A stretch of DNA of 64,000 bases from the NCBI GenBank assembly GCA_963668365.1, contig OY764266.1, forward strand, positions 1,488,001-1,552,000. Reading direction: 5' to 3'. Position 1 is the first letter of the stretch, and every line of letters starts with the position of its first letter. This stretch comes from VXNE01 sp963668365 (GTDB lineage: Bacteria; Pseudomonadota; Gammaproteobacteria; Pseudomonadales; Azotimanducaceae). The notes beneath the pieces are model-generated. The model worked only from the letters and a program-made list of their open reading frames with translations, was not told the origin of the DNA and did no database searches. The position numbers were made by a program, and so were the translations under genes. Below, one piece after another: positions 6,593 through 15,583 of the stretch.

Positions 6593-8881
6593 ATGTTCAT
6601 ACAAACCATATCGAACCAGATGAGTTGGCGCGTGCTTCGCTCAACGTATTTCGCGCACAGCAACGAGTTGCCGAATCGGAAGGATTGGCACCTTCTTTCC
6701 GACCACCTTCAGGGTACGGGTGATCGTGCGGCGGAGTCTCTCCACAGCACGGGTTGTGGCGACTTTGGGAGGGCGGCTGGCGTACTTCACGACTTGGGCA
6801 AGTACACCCGCGAGTTCCAGAGACGACTAGCCGGGGGTCCTCGCTGCGACCATGCAACGGCAGGTGCCAAGGTGGCAATAGAACGATATGGCGAACGCCT
6901 CGGCAAAATTCTTGCGTTCTGCATCGCGGGCCACCATGCCGGCCTCGCCAATGGCGTGAATGGTGAACGCATCAGCGCACTTGCTGACCGTCTTGACAGC
7001 CGGATCCCTTCTCTCGATCCGATGTGGAGGGACGAAATCGCCCTCACGGAGTTGGCCTTGCCGCGTCTGGTACCACGCGACCGGGAGACAATGGGATTTT
7101 CCCTTGCCTTCTTCATCCGCATGGTGTTCTCGGCGCTGGTGGATGCAGATTTCCTCGACACCGAGGCCTACTATGCGGGTTTGGAAGGGAAGCCCCGACC
7201 ACGCGGTCAACACCCTGGGCTGAATGTTCTCTTGCAGCGGCTGGATGCTCACCTGGAAGCACTGGCAGCTGGTGCGGTGCGCAGTGAGGTGAATGATCTG
7301 CGGAAAGAAGTGCTCGACCATGCCCGGGGAAAGGCTGGCGAATCGCCAGGGCTATTCACGCTGACTGTTCCCACCGGCGGAGGCAAGACGCTGACGTCGC
7401 TTGCCTTCTCCCTTGACCATGCGGTGCGGCATGGCCGAACCCGGGTGATATATGTCATTCCCTACATGAGCATCATCGAACAGACGGCGGCGGTGTTCCG
7501 CGATGCTCTGGCGACCGAGGGTGAAGACGCGGGATTCGTGGTCGAGCATCACAGCTCTTTCGACGAAGAGCGGATCGGGAACCGGGAGGCGAGAGACAAG
7601 CTGCGGCTTGCCATGGAGAACTGGGATGCTCCGATCATCGTCACCACTGCGGTGCAGTTCTTCGAGACGTTGTTCGCGAACCGCCCCTCGCGGTGCCGCA
7701 AACTGCACAACATTGCGAATAGCGTGGTTATCCTGGACGAAGCGCAGACACTGCCGATAGGGTTCCTGAGACCCTGTGTAACGGCGCTAGACGAACTTGC
7801 CCGGAATTGGCGGACCAGCGTTGTGCTCTGTACAGCGACGCAACCGGCACTAGCCAAGCAGGACGGTTTTCCCGGTGGCTTCGACAGGCTGCGTGAACTG
7901 GCCCCTGAGCCGAGACGCCTCTACCAAGCCCTCAAACGTACGCGGATAAACCAACTCGGAACGATGGACGACGCATCGCTGTCGAGACGCCTACGCGAGT
8001 CGGGGCAAGCCTTGTCCATCGTAAACACGCGGCGTCACGCACGAGACCTTTACGAGTCGCTTGGGAATATCGATGGCGCCTTTCACCTGACGACATTGAT
8101 GTGCGCTCGGCATCGCCGGGAGAGACTCGAAGTGGTGCGCAAACGTCTGAAGAAGGGTGACCCGGTGATCTTGGTCGCCACATCTCTGGTCGAGGCGGGA
8201 GTTGATGTCGACTTTCCAGTAGTGTGGCGGGCCGAAGCCGGGCTGGAATCCATCATCCAGGCGGCTGGTCGTTGCAACCGAGAGGGGAGTACGACCGTTG
8301 GCAAGGTCTACGTGTTCGAGCCGGCGGATGCGGAAGGTCGCAGGGCGCCTCCGGAGATTGCCCAGTTCGCCAGCGCAGCACGAACTGTAATGAGGCGCTT
8401 CAAGGATCCGCTATCCCTGGACGCGATCAATGCCTATTTCTCCGAGTTGTATTGGATCAAGGGCGAAGAGGCCCTCGATGACAAACAGATCCTGCGACTC
8501 CTCGGCGAGCGTAGACGAGACCTCGACTTCCCTTTCGAGACAATAGCGGGGAAGTTCCGATTGATCGAATCCCCGATGGTTCCGATTATCGTTCCTTACC
8601 ATGGTACGAACGATGATGATGAGACTGTCACGCATCTGTTGGAGGAACTCAAGTGGGTGAATCGCCCGGGACTCTGTGCGCGTCGGCTCCAGCCCTACGT
8701 CGTGCAGATCCAGCCATTTGTTCGAGCTGCCCTTCTAGCTGCCGGTGCGGCAGAGATTGTCCGCAAGGACGAATTCGCCGATCAGTTCGTTGTGCTCGCG
8801 AATTCGGACCTGTATCGGAGGGACGTCGGCCTGACTTGGGACGATCCGACTTTTCGGACACCCGAAGGGTTAATTCACTAA
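6593..8881 (+). CDS. cas3: CRISPR-associated helicase/nuclease Cas3, type I-C-like, solitary
   Basis: A 762-residue protein with an N-terminal HD nuclease domain (His in FAHSN about 22, HD pair in VLHDLGK about 66-67, His in CDHATAG about 87, GHHAG about 114) and an SF2 helicase (Walker A PTGGGKT about 264, DEAQ box ILDEAQ, motif III CTATQPAL, motif VI AAGRCNREG). This is the order and size of Cas3 from type I-C systems, where it degrades DNA flagged by Cascade. A second possible start is ATG 6620. No cas5, cas7, cas8, cas4, cas1, cas2 or repeat array is present in the window. The next genes are toxin-antitoxin remnants, so this is an orphan, either decayed or acting with a remote Cascade. 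Confidence 0.88.
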   Translation: MFIQTISNQMSWRVLRSTYFAHSNELPNRKDWHLLSDHLQGTGDRAAESLHSTGCGDFGRAAGVLHDLGKYTREFQRRLAGGPRCDHATAGAKVAIERYGERLGKILAFCIAGHHAGLANGVNGERISALADRLDSRIPSLDPMWRDEIALTELALPRLVPRDRETMGFSLAFFIRMVFSALVDADFLDTEAYYAGLEGKPRPRGQHPGLNVLLQRLDAHLEALAAGAVRSEVNDLRKEVLDHARGKAGESPGLFTLTVPTGGGKTLTSLAFSLDHAVRHGRTRVIYVIPYMSIIEQTAAVFRDALATEGEDAGFVVEHHSSFDEERIGNREARDKLRLAMENWDAPIIVTTAVQFFETLFANRPSRCRKLHNIANSVVILDEAQTLPIGFLRPCVTALDELARNWRTSVVLCTATQPALAKQDGFPGGFDRLRELAPEPRRLYQALKRTRINQLGTMDDASLSRRLRESGQALSIVNTRRHARDLYESLGNIDGAFHLTTLMCARHRRERLEVVRKRLKKGDPVILVATSLVEAGVDVDFPVVWRAEAGLESIIQAAGRCNREGSTTVGKVYVFEPADAEGRRAPPEIAQFASAARTVMRRFKDPLSLDAINAYFSELYWIKGEEALDDKQILRLLGERRRDLDFPFETIAGKFRLIESPMVPIIVPYHGTNDDDETVTHLLEELKWVNRPGLCARRLQPYVVQIQPFVRAALLAAGAAEIVRKDEFADQFVVLANSDLYRRDVGLTWDDPTFRTPEGLIH

Positions 8882-8924
8882 GGTTCGGTGATGATCGTCG
8901 GAGGAACAGGGGACACATGCGGCC

Positions 8925-9129
8925 ATGAAAGTCCGCGAAGTCATTCGCATATTGGAGGACAACGGCTTTCGATTCGTCTGGCAGCCATCGACGTTTCACC
9001 GGCATTGTCCGTGGACAAACTCGGCACGTCACGATTGCAGGAAAGGAGAGCGACGACATCACGAAGCCGACGCTCGCGTCGATCAAGCGACAATCCGGTC
9101 TGGATGGGCGCGAATTTCGACCTCGTTAG
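8925..9129 (+). pseudogene. hicA: HicA-family mRNA interferase toxin, frameshifted
   Basis: The first frame reads MKVREVIRILEDNGFRFVWQ, a classical HicA N-terminus. A frame change near 8975-8984 is then needed to continue with SHRRFTGIVRGQTRHVTIAG and on to a stop at 9127-9129. Joined, the two parts give a full-length HicA of about 68 residues including the essential His of GSHRR. The break falls immediately before that catalytic His, so the toxin should be inactive unless the indel is a sequencing error. It starts 44 bp after cas3 and ends convergently with the HicB-like gene. Confidence 0.7.
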
Positions 9130-9491
9130 GCACTGACGGGTGCTGGCGAAGGAGATTGCAGGACAAACCCACGAAATCGACTGTCGTGGCGACGAAGGCC
9201 CTCCCACGACATCAATACGGCCATCCTGGCGCGCACATGCCACGGCGCTCTGCGGGTCAGGAGGCGTCGTTGCTCGTCCGTTGGCATCTCCCGAATGCCC
9301 TCCAGGTAGAGTTCAATGCACGTAGCCAAAGACGCCTTCGCCTCCTGGAACGATGCGCCGTCGGCGGCGACATCGAGATCCGTACAGATCGCATGCCATT
9401 GGCGACCACACTTTCGAGCGTAACATCGCAATGTGAGGTTCACGAACAGCTCCCTCGGTTCCCCTGTGAGGATATTGTGAGACGCGATCAA
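9126..9491 (-). CDS. HicB-like antitoxin-fold protein
   Basis: A 121-residue protein. The segment ICTDLDVAADGASFQEAKAS followed by CIELYLEGI matches the HicB partial RNase H-like fold (cf. CPDLPGC...G.T.EEAL...I..YLE of the family). The C-terminal 35 residues are basic and show no obvious ribbon-helix-helix. It lies on the strand opposite to the frameshifted hicA and their 3' ends overlap by 4 bp. This convergent layout is unusual because hicA and hicB normally form one operon. It may have acquired another partner or an independent role. Confidence 0.55.
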   Translation of the reverse strand: MIASHNILTGEPRELFVNLTLRCYARKCGRQWHAICTDLDVAADGASFQEAKASLATCIELYLEGIREMPTDEQRRLLTRRAPWHVRARMAVLMSWEGLRRHDSRFRGFVLQSPSPAPVSA

Positions 9492-9677
9492 CGTACCATC
9501 GGTTCATTTCGTTTGCCAGAGCCGCTTTGCGTCGCGTGGGGATTTCCATGGCGTACGGAGTGAGGCTGAATTTGGACTGATATGACAATGGTGCGTCCGC
9601 GCCCGAGGAGCAGTCTGCGCCACCCGCGCGGATAGTCCCTCGACGCGGTCGACCTGGTAGTTCACGGGTAAACCCGT

Positions 9678-9884
9678 TCATTCGGACTGTGAGCTTCCAT
9701 GCGTCGCTTTCTCCGCAGGGACGAGACAAGCCAGACTCTCGGCAGCCGGCAACGCGAACGGGAGTTCCGGTGCATCGAGCCGCGACTCGACGTACTGCCG
9801 CGCATCCGCAAGGAGATCCGCTCCGTCGTATGCCGGTTGCGCCTCTTCATTGCTAGAATCGCGGTTGACGCCACAGACGGCCAT
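9678..9884 (-). CDS. Possible small protein divergent from hsdM
   Basis: A 68-residue minus-strand frame starting at ATG 9884, only 8 bp from the hsdM start on the other strand. Its sequence (AYDGADLLADARQYVESRLD) looks like natural helical protein, and it would share a short divergent promoter region with hsdM, as a controller or antitoxin-like gene might. No family is recognised. The frame could also be fortuitous. Confidence 0.3.
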   Translation of the reverse strand: MAVCGVNRDSSNEEAQPAYDGADLLADARQYVESRLDAPELPFALPAAESLACLVPAEKATHGSSQSE

Positions 9885-9892
9885 CCGTCCCC

Positions 9893-10921
9893 ATGCCCCC
9901 CAGACAACCGCAACCCGCCCGGAAGAAGACCGACACGCTCATAGGCATCGACGAATCCGAACTCTGGTCCATGGCCGACGCGCTCCGCAGCTCCATGGAC
10001 GCCGCCGAGTACAAGCATGTCGTGCTCGAGCTGATCTTCCTCAAGTACATCTCGGACGCCTTCGAGGAGCGCCATGCCGCCGTGCTCGCCGAGTGGGGCT
10101 CGGAAGCGGCTGAGGATTCCGACGAATACACAGCCGAGAGCATCTTCTGGGTTCCGCCGGAAGCCCGCTGGGCGCATCTCAAGGCGCAGGCCAGACAATC
10201 CGCCATCGGCCAGCTGGTGGACGACGCCATGGCCGGCGTCGAGCGCGACAACCCCGCGCTCCGCGACATCCTTCCCAGGGACTACGCCCGCCCCGCAATG
10301 GACAGGCAGCGCCTCGGTCAACTGATCGACATGATCGGCAACATCGCGGTCGGGGACGAGGCCGCCCGTTCCAACGACGTCCTCGGCCGCGTCTACGAGC
10401 ACTTCCTCGGACAGTTCGCCGGCGCCGAAGGCAGGAAGGGCGGCGAATTCTACACGCCGCGCTGCGTCGTCAGGCTCCTGGTGGAGATGCTCGAACCCTA
10501 CTCCGGCCGGGTTTACGATCCCTGCTGCGGCTCCTCCGGGATGTTCGTGCAATCGGTGGAGTTCATCGACGCCCGCGAATTGGGCAGCATGGTAGACCGA
10601 ACGCACCGGGAACTGACCGCCGAAGACATCGACCGGATCGCGGATACCTATCATCGCTGGCGCTGCGTTGAGCGAGACTACGAGGACGAACCCGGCTTCT
10701 GCCGGAGCGTGCCGCTCGAGGAGTTGCGCCGACACGACCATGTGCTGACCCCGGGGCGCCATGTGGGCGCGCCGCCGGCCGAAGACGACGGCGAACCGTT
10801 CGCCGACAAGATGCAGCGGCTGGTCGCAGAGTTGCGCGACCAGCAGGCCGAGGGCGCGCGGCTCGACGCCGCCATCAGCGCCAATCTGGACTCGTTGGGC
10901 TTCGGGGCGCCCCGCGAGTGA
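9893..10921 (+). pseudogene. hsdM: Type I restriction-modification methyltransferase subunit HsdM, internally deleted
   Basis: The reading frame is open (342 residues) but the protein is internally deleted. It begins with the HsdM N-terminal helical domain (ELIFLKYISDAFEERH) and reaches the SAM-binding start of the methyltransferase fold (GGEFYTPRCVVRLLVEML, DPCCGSSGMF). At about residue 228 (SVEFIDA) it jumps straight to the family's far C-terminal segment RELGSMVDRTHRELT. Normal HsdM has roughly 500 residues. The missing part of about 170-190 residues includes the catalytic NPPF/NPPY motif, so methylation should be impossible. The join at FIDA suggests microhomology with the usual VLFIDAR sequence. 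The stop overlaps the start of the HepT-like gene by 4 bp. Confidence 0.85.
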
Positions 10922-11343
10922 GCATCGACACCACCTTTCTGCGGCGTTGCATCGCGTCGCTTGAGCGCGCGGTCGAGGGCATCGAGCGGCTCGACGACAG
11001 CGGCGATGTCATGTACGACATCTTCCGCGCCGCCTGCGTCAAGGAGTTCGAACTGGTCCTCGAACAGGGCGGCAAGCTTCTGCGCAAACGCCTCGCCGCC
11101 TACTTCGCCAGCAACCGCCAGGCGGACCGGCTGAACTTCAAGGATCTGTTTCGCCACGCCACCCGTCACGACCTCATTGCGACCGACGCGGTTGAAAGAT
11201 GGCTCGGATATCGGGACCACCGGAACGACACCGCCCATGACTACGGCGAGGATTTCGCCGAAGCGACTCTCCCGCTGTTGCCGGGATTCATCGAAGACGC
11301 CAAGTCGCTGGCCGACATGATCGAACAGGCCGACGATGGCTGA
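10918..11343 (+). CDS. hepT: HEPN-like nucleotidyltransferase substrate-binding protein (HepT / HI0074 family)
   Basis: A 141-residue all-helical protein starting at GTG 10918, overlapping the hsdM stop in a GTGA. The sequence KEFELVLEQGGKLLRKRL and the C-terminal RDHRNDTAHDYG match HI0074-type proteins, where the R-x4-6-H-like region corresponds to the HEPN RNase site of HepT toxins. It pairs with the following MNT-type nucleotidyltransferase. In characterised MntA-HepT systems the nucleotidyltransferase modifies and silences the HEPN RNase. Both genes look intact although the surrounding restriction-modification genes are broken. Confidence 0.8.
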   Translation: MSIDTTFLRRCIASLERAVEGIERLDDSGDVMYDIFRAACVKEFELVLEQGGKLLRKRLAAYFASNRQADRLNFKDLFRHATRHDLIATDAVERWLGYRDHRNDTAHDYGEDFAEATLPLLPGFIEDAKSLADMIEQADDG

Positions 11344-11689
11344 CCAGCTGCACCTTTCGCCGCGCCACCGGGGCGTTCTCGAAGCGCTGCTGCGAGAACA
11401 CCTGCCGGGTGTCGAGGCGTGGGCCTATGGAAGCCGGGTCAATGGTCGCAGCCATGACGGGAGCGACCTCGACCTCGCGTTGCGCGCCCCGGGGCTGGCT
11501 AAGATCCCGGCCGAGCAACTGGCCGACTTCAAGGACGCGGTTTGCGAGTCGACGATCCCGTTTCTCGTCGAGGCGCGGGACTGGGCACGGTTGCCCGAGC
11601 GGTTTCAGCGAGAGATTGAGCGAGACCATGTGGATCTCGCTTCCGACGCCAAGTGCCGAAGTTCGGGCGGTTGGCGGACTGGGCGCTGA
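11336..11689 (+). CDS. mntA: MNT-type nucleotidyltransferase (MntA-like antitoxin)
   Basis: A 117-residue protein starting at ATG 11336, overlapping the HepT-like gene by 8 bp. The minimal nucleotidyltransferase signature is complete: AYGSRVNGRSHDGSDLDLAL supplies the GS motif and the two metal-binding Asp residues. The last residues (after about EIERDHVDL) run into what looks like the start of the broken hsdS at 11653, so the native C-terminus may have been altered. Its expected function is AMPylation-type inactivation of the neighbouring HEPN protein. Confidence 0.8.
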   Translation: MADQLHLSPRHRGVLEALLREHLPGVEAWAYGSRVNGRSHDGSDLDLALRAPGLAKIPAEQLADFKDAVCESTIPFLVEARDWARLPERFQREIERDHVDLASDAKCRSSGGWRTGR

Positions 11690-12160
11690 GGAGAACTCGC
11701 AATCTTGGAGTATGGACGGGCACTCCAAGGCTACCGCGAATGCAGCGGACCGTACCGAGTTTTCGGCACCAATGGTCCTATCGGCTGGAATACCGAGGCC
11801 CTCTGCGAGCGCCCAAGCGTGATCGTGGGCCGCAAGGGCGCGTATCGGGGTATCCATTTCTCCGCCAGTTCATTCTCCGTCATTGACACGGCGTTCTATC
11901 TCAAGCCGAGGGTGGAGATGGACACAAGGTGGGCCTACTACGCACTCCTCGCCCAAGACATCAACGGCATGGCATAGCGGGTCTGCGATCCCCTCGACGA
12001 GTCGCGAAGAGTTCTATCGACTGCCCGTATCCGTCCCGCCCATCGCGGACCAACGCGCCATCGCTGGCCTTCTCGGTGCGCTGGATGACAAGATCGCACT
12101 AAACCGCCGCATGACCGAGGCGATGGCGCGGGCACTGTTCAAGTCGTGGTTCGGCGGCGC
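11653..12160 (+). pseudogene. hsdS: Type I specificity subunit HsdS, fragmentary
   Basis: HsdS-like sequence is scattered over three frames. VPKFGRLADWAL (from GTG 11653) shifts to LAILEYGRALQGY, YRVFGTNGPIGWN and SVIVGRKGAYRGIHFS, and then after about 11975 shifts again to FYRLPVSVPPIADQRAIAGL and LLGALDDKIALNRRMTEAMA. This covers one target-recognition domain and the central conserved helix. The second recognition domain is absent because the sequence changes at 12157 to the hsdR tail. It cannot give a functional specificity subunit. Confidence 0.75.
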
Positions 12161-12516
12161 AAGTCATCGAGGATCTCATCGACCTGGCTCGCGCCATGCG
12201 CGAGGCCAACGCACATGGCGACGAACTCGGCCTCAACGAGGACGAGCTTGCGTTCTACGACGCGCTCGAAACCAACGGCAGCGCCGTGCAGGTCCTCGGC
12301 GACGAAACGCTATGCGTCATCGCCCGCGAACTCGTCGCCACCGTACGCGCCAACGTCACCATCGACTGGACGCTCCGAGAGAACGTTCGCGCCAATCTCC
12401 GACGCCTGGTCAGGCGCATCCTGCGAAAGCACGGCTACCCGCCGGACAAGCGGGAGAGCGCCACCAAGACGGTGATCGAGCAGGCGGAGTTGCTGTCGGC
12501 AGGTTGGGTCGTCTGA
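12157..12516 (+). pseudogene. hsdR: Type I restriction subunit HsdR, C-terminal remnant
   Basis: About 119 residues in one frame (AQVIEDLIDLARAMREAN to the stop) correspond to the extreme C-terminal helical domain of HsdR, including NVTIDWTLRENVRANLR and LRKHGYPPDK. The translocase and nuclease domains, some 900 residues, are missing. The fragment is fused directly to the hsdS remnant, which indicates one deletion that removed the 3' half of hsdS and the 5' majority of hsdR. The remaining 116 bp before the next gene hold nothing recognisable. Confidence 0.75.
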
Positions 12517-12632
12517 CCGCCACCCGCGTCCTTGTAGACGTCAACCAAGAGGGTCCGGATCGCCTTGGTCTCGCCGAGCGGGCTTCGGACGATGCCTGCA
12601 TCGGGCCGGACGTCGACGTCGGACAAGTATTG

Positions 12633-13709
12633 CTACGGCAGTCGGTGCTCCACCCCCAGCTCCGCACACGTCTCGGTGAACCAGGCGATCACTTCCGGAT
12701 GGTAGGGAATGCCGTTCGCAGTGCGATCGTTCTCCGCGTCCTGCTCCGGCATGCCGGAATAGAGAACGCGATCCACTCCCGGCGCTGGCGTGCAGGTCCG
12801 CAATCGCTCGAGGTAGGCGTCCATGTTCTGCGTGAACGTCTCCGGCTCGGTGAACGCCTTGGTGTCGAGAGCCATGAAGAAGTGGGTCGCGCGCCTTCTG
12901 CGGTTGGGGCCCCCGCCGTCGCCGCCGAGAATCGAGGTCAGAATCTCCACCATCACCATGAGGCCGTACCCCTTGTGCGAACCGGTTTCCCGCGTGGCGC
13001 CCAACGGTAAATGTATGAATTTGTCCGGCACGGGCGACTCTTCCATGATCGGTGTGCCGTCCGCGCGCGCCACCCATCCCGGTCCCAGGTTGGTGCCCAT
13101 CCGACGCAGTAGCTGAATCTTGTTGCCCGCCACGGAACTCATGGCCCCGTCGAATATGAACGGCGTTTCCTCGTCGGCCGGCGCTGCGATGGCGATGGGG
13201 TTCAGGCCGAGCAAGGGTTCAGCGCCCCCGGTCGGCGCCCCGGAGACGCCCCCGGAGGTCATCGATATGCCGATCATCGCGTGGTCGAGCGCACGATGCG
13301 CGAAATAGGCCGCCGCCCCGTAGTGGCCCCCGTTGTAGGCCACTGCGACGCCGACGCCGTACTGGCCCGCCCGGTCGATGGCGAGGTCCATCACCGGCGG
13401 TCCGACCGCCAGTCCGAGCCCGCCGTCGCAGTCCACCGCCAGCGCGGCGCCCAGATCTCGCGTGATCTTCCACTCCGGCGCCGGATTGACCATGCCATCC
13501 TGAAAACGCGTGACGTACGCCCGCATCATGTTGCTGACGCCATGCGTGTCGACGCCCCGCACATCGGCGTAGATCAGCACGTCCGTGGCTTGCACCGCAT
13601 CCTTCTCCGGCATGCCGCAGGCCCTGAATAGATTCTCCACGGTGAAGCGCATGTCATCCGGCGCCACCCGCACGGCGATATCGTCAGTCACCTTGAAACG
13701 GTCGAGCAT
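12633..13709 (-). CDS. Ldh-family (malate/L-lactate/ureidoglycolate-type) NAD(P)-dependent dehydrogenase
   Basis: A 358-residue protein of the Ldh_2 family. Recognisable features are the HGVSNMMRAYV active-site segment (DTHGVS), YNGGHYGAAAYFAHRAL, the TSGGVSGAPTGG loop, GLNPIAIAAP, and the C-terminal GSHKGYGLMVMVEILTSIL containing the catalytic-region Lys. Length and domain order are normal. These enzymes oxidise 2-hydroxy acids such as malate, sulfolactate or ureidoglycolate, and the substrate here is not predictable. It is a single gene on the minus strand. Confidence 0.88.
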   Translation of the reverse strand: MLDRFKVTDDIAVRVAPDDMRFTVENLFRACGMPEKDAVQATDVLIYADVRGVDTHGVSNMMRAYVTRFQDGMVNPAPEWKITRDLGAALAVDCDGGLGLAVGPPVMDLAIDRAGQYGVGVAVAYNGGHYGAAAYFAHRALDHAMIGISMTSGGVSGAPTGGAEPLLGLNPIAIAAPADEETPFIFDGAMSSVAGNKIQLLRRMGTNLGPGWVARADGTPIMEESPVPDKFIHLPLGATRETGSHKGYGLMVMVEILTSILGGDGGGPNRRRRATHFFMALDTKAFTEPETFTQNMDAYLERLRTCTPAPGVDRVLYSGMPEQDAENDRTANGIPYHPEVIAWFTETCAELGVEHRLP

Positions 13710-13944
13710 GGATTTCTCCTTGGCGGCGGGCAGAAGTCGGCATTTTGGGCCAAGCCGCCGCCGTTGTCAGGTCGGGATTCGGGCGACCGGCTAGCGCCTG
13801 CCCTCGCAGCAAACGATCGGAAAGCTTGGACCCATCGAATGATCTCTCCCGCGAGCCGCCGAAGTCGATTCGCATCTCCCGGATCACGCGCCGTTGCCTC
13901 AGCTTGGCGCGGGGTCGCTCATCGTTCCGGGATATCGCCGTCAG

Positions 13945-14031
13945 TCAAGTACCCGTCAAGTAAATAACTTATTGTTATTTCTTGTTTTATTTATCTAAAC
14001 CAAGGCTAAGATCAAGTGCCGATCAAGTAAA
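13945..14031. repeat. 87-bp iteron-type direct repeat, left copy
   Basis: This copy contains two pairs of an 11-bp motif: TCAAGTACCCG at 13945 followed by TCAAGTAAA at 13956, and TCAAGTGCCGA at 14012 followed by TCAAGTAAA at 14023. A 47-nt AT-rich spacer separates the pairs. The stop codon of the AlbA/ATPase gene (TGA at 14025-14023, minus strand) lies inside the last motif. A copy with the same geometry flanks the other side of that gene at 15584-15670. Confidence 0.75.
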
Positions 14032-15516
14032 TCGCGGTTGGGAATCACCTTGAGACCACCAAGGCACATAACGCATCATCCTCGGTGCGGCCGATGGATC
14101 GAAGGGCGCAATGACACCGGCTTGCACTGCGGCACGGATGAGCCTGGACACCCAGGCCCGGTTGTTTTCCCGAATATCGAATCGTTCCCGCAATGAAGCG
14201 TTGGTGAGGAAGTCGCGATTCACGTAGCGCAAGCACGCGTGCTGGTAAACGGCCCGGATCTTCTCCGCGGCATCCATATCGCGGGCGTCCCTGTGAGCGA
14301 ACAGTACCGTCCGCGTGCTTCCCGGCGGAACCTCGAACAACGGTGGCGGGTTGTGGCGACGTTCTATCTCGTTGACGACCTTGTCGATGCCGGTGCCGCG
14401 CTCCTCGCAGATTCCGAACCGGCGCATGAGCGATGCGAGCCCTTCGTTCCGGGACTTCGGCGACGTGTCCAGAAAACGTTCCGTGGCGACTAGCGGCTCG
14501 CCCGGATTGGTGATCTCGACGCGGTCGTCGAATATCTCCAGCATCGGCCCGGCACCCGTCGCGTGGAAGTCCTGATGGATAAGCGCATTCGCCAGGAGTT
14601 CGCGCACGGCCAACTCGGGAAATGCGGGCGTCGTCTTGCGCAACCCGCCGACGATGTCCTCTCGACAGGGGAGCAGGTCCATGACACGGTCAACCAAGCC
14701 ATCGAACCCCGACGCATAGCCTTGGGCGCCTTCAATCTCCCGCAGCGCAGAGAGACGTCCGGTACCGCGGTACTGGACAAGACGCAAAGTCTTTCGGGCC
14801 AATCCTCTGATTTCAGAGAGATTTCTTGCAAGCAACACGGCACCCAAGTTGGTAATGTCCCAGCCCCCGGCGTCGCAACGCTGGATCACCCGATCATCGA
14901 GAAGTGCCTCCAGGATGGCGTCCTCCCGAATGGGCCGCGGCAGCCCGAGCAAATCGAAATAGGTCGAGTGGTCCAGCAACTCCAGGACTTCGGGACCAGA
15001 GACCCGCTCAACCGCGACGCCTTCTTCGAAGGGCGTGCGATCAAACGCCCTCCATAGTGCCCTCTCCTTTTCCGGGAATTCCCGAAGCTGCTTGACGTAG
15101 CTGCCGACCCGCACGAACTCCCGACCGGAGAAACGCACGGGATGCCGGGTCGTTCCCGAAATCTCCAGGACCACCACGTCCCGGTCGTCGATCACCAAGT
15201 TGACAAAACGAAAGTCAAGCTTGGGTTCAAGCAAGCGAAGCAGCCAGTTTTCCAGTTCCTCTCGACCAACACGGGCGCTGCGAGGATCGAAGCGGGTGCC
15301 TTCTATTGCGTGATCTTCGTCGCGAATACCCCACACGACGTAGGCGAACGGTTTACCTTCCAGGGCGGCGGAGTTCGCCAGGGCCGAGATGTTCTCGCCA
15401 ATCTGCTGGGGATCGGCGTTGTTGCGTTTGAATTCGACCCACTCGGTTTCGCGCGGATACTTGCAGAACTCTCGGACGAGGCCGACGAGGTAGTCATCAG
15501 AGTGACGGGTACTCAT
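14023..15516 (-). CDS. Schlafen/AlbA_2-domain ATP-binding protein (putative regulator or RecG-like)
   Basis: A 497-residue protein from ATG 15516 (MSTRHSDDY); an upstream in-frame TTG at 15534 is a weaker start. The N-terminal AlbA_2 (Schlafen) domain is marked by ETEWVEFKRNNADP, SALANSAAL and FAYVVWGIRDE. The centre and C-terminus carry a GHKL-like ATPase region (VRELLANALIHQDF, EERGTGIDKVVNE) and a winged-helix tail. Such proteins are common, poorly characterised, often mobile, and annotated as transcriptional regulators or ATP-binding proteins. The gene is exactly framed by two 87-bp direct repeats, implying that the cassette moved as a unit or that the repeats are its own operators. Confidence 0.82.
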   Translation of the reverse strand: MSTRHSDDYLVGLVREFCKYPRETEWVEFKRNNADPQQIGENISALANSAALEGKPFAYVVWGIRDEDHAIEGTRFDPRSARVGREELENWLLRLLEPKLDFRFVNLVIDDRDVVVLEISGTTRHPVRFSGREFVRVGSYVKQLREFPEKERALWRAFDRTPFEEGVAVERVSGPEVLELLDHSTYFDLLGLPRPIREDAILEALLDDRVIQRCDAGGWDITNLGAVLLARNLSEIRGLARKTLRLVQYRGTGRLSALREIEGAQGYASGFDGLVDRVMDLLPCREDIVGGLRKTTPAFPELAVRELLANALIHQDFHATGAGPMLEIFDDRVEITNPGEPLVATERFLDTSPKSRNEGLASLMRRFGICEERGTGIDKVVNEIERRHNPPPLFEVPPGSTRTVLFAHRDARDMDAAEKIRAVYQHACLRYVNRDFLTNASLRERFDIRENNRAWVSRLIRAAVQAGVIAPFDPSAAPRMMRYVPWWSQGDSQPRFT

Positions 15517-15583
15517 GGTATGCGCGCGCGCCAACAGATCTTCTCGAATTGCCCCTAGAGTCTGCGGGCATTCGCGCTTTCGA

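Noticed and set aside
6593..9900. A CRISPR array near cas3
   Set aside because: I read both flanks for regularly spaced 25-40 bp repeats and found none.
9662..10762. A 366-codon frame antisense to hsdM
   Set aside because: It lies over clear HsdM coding sequence and encodes no recognisable motif.
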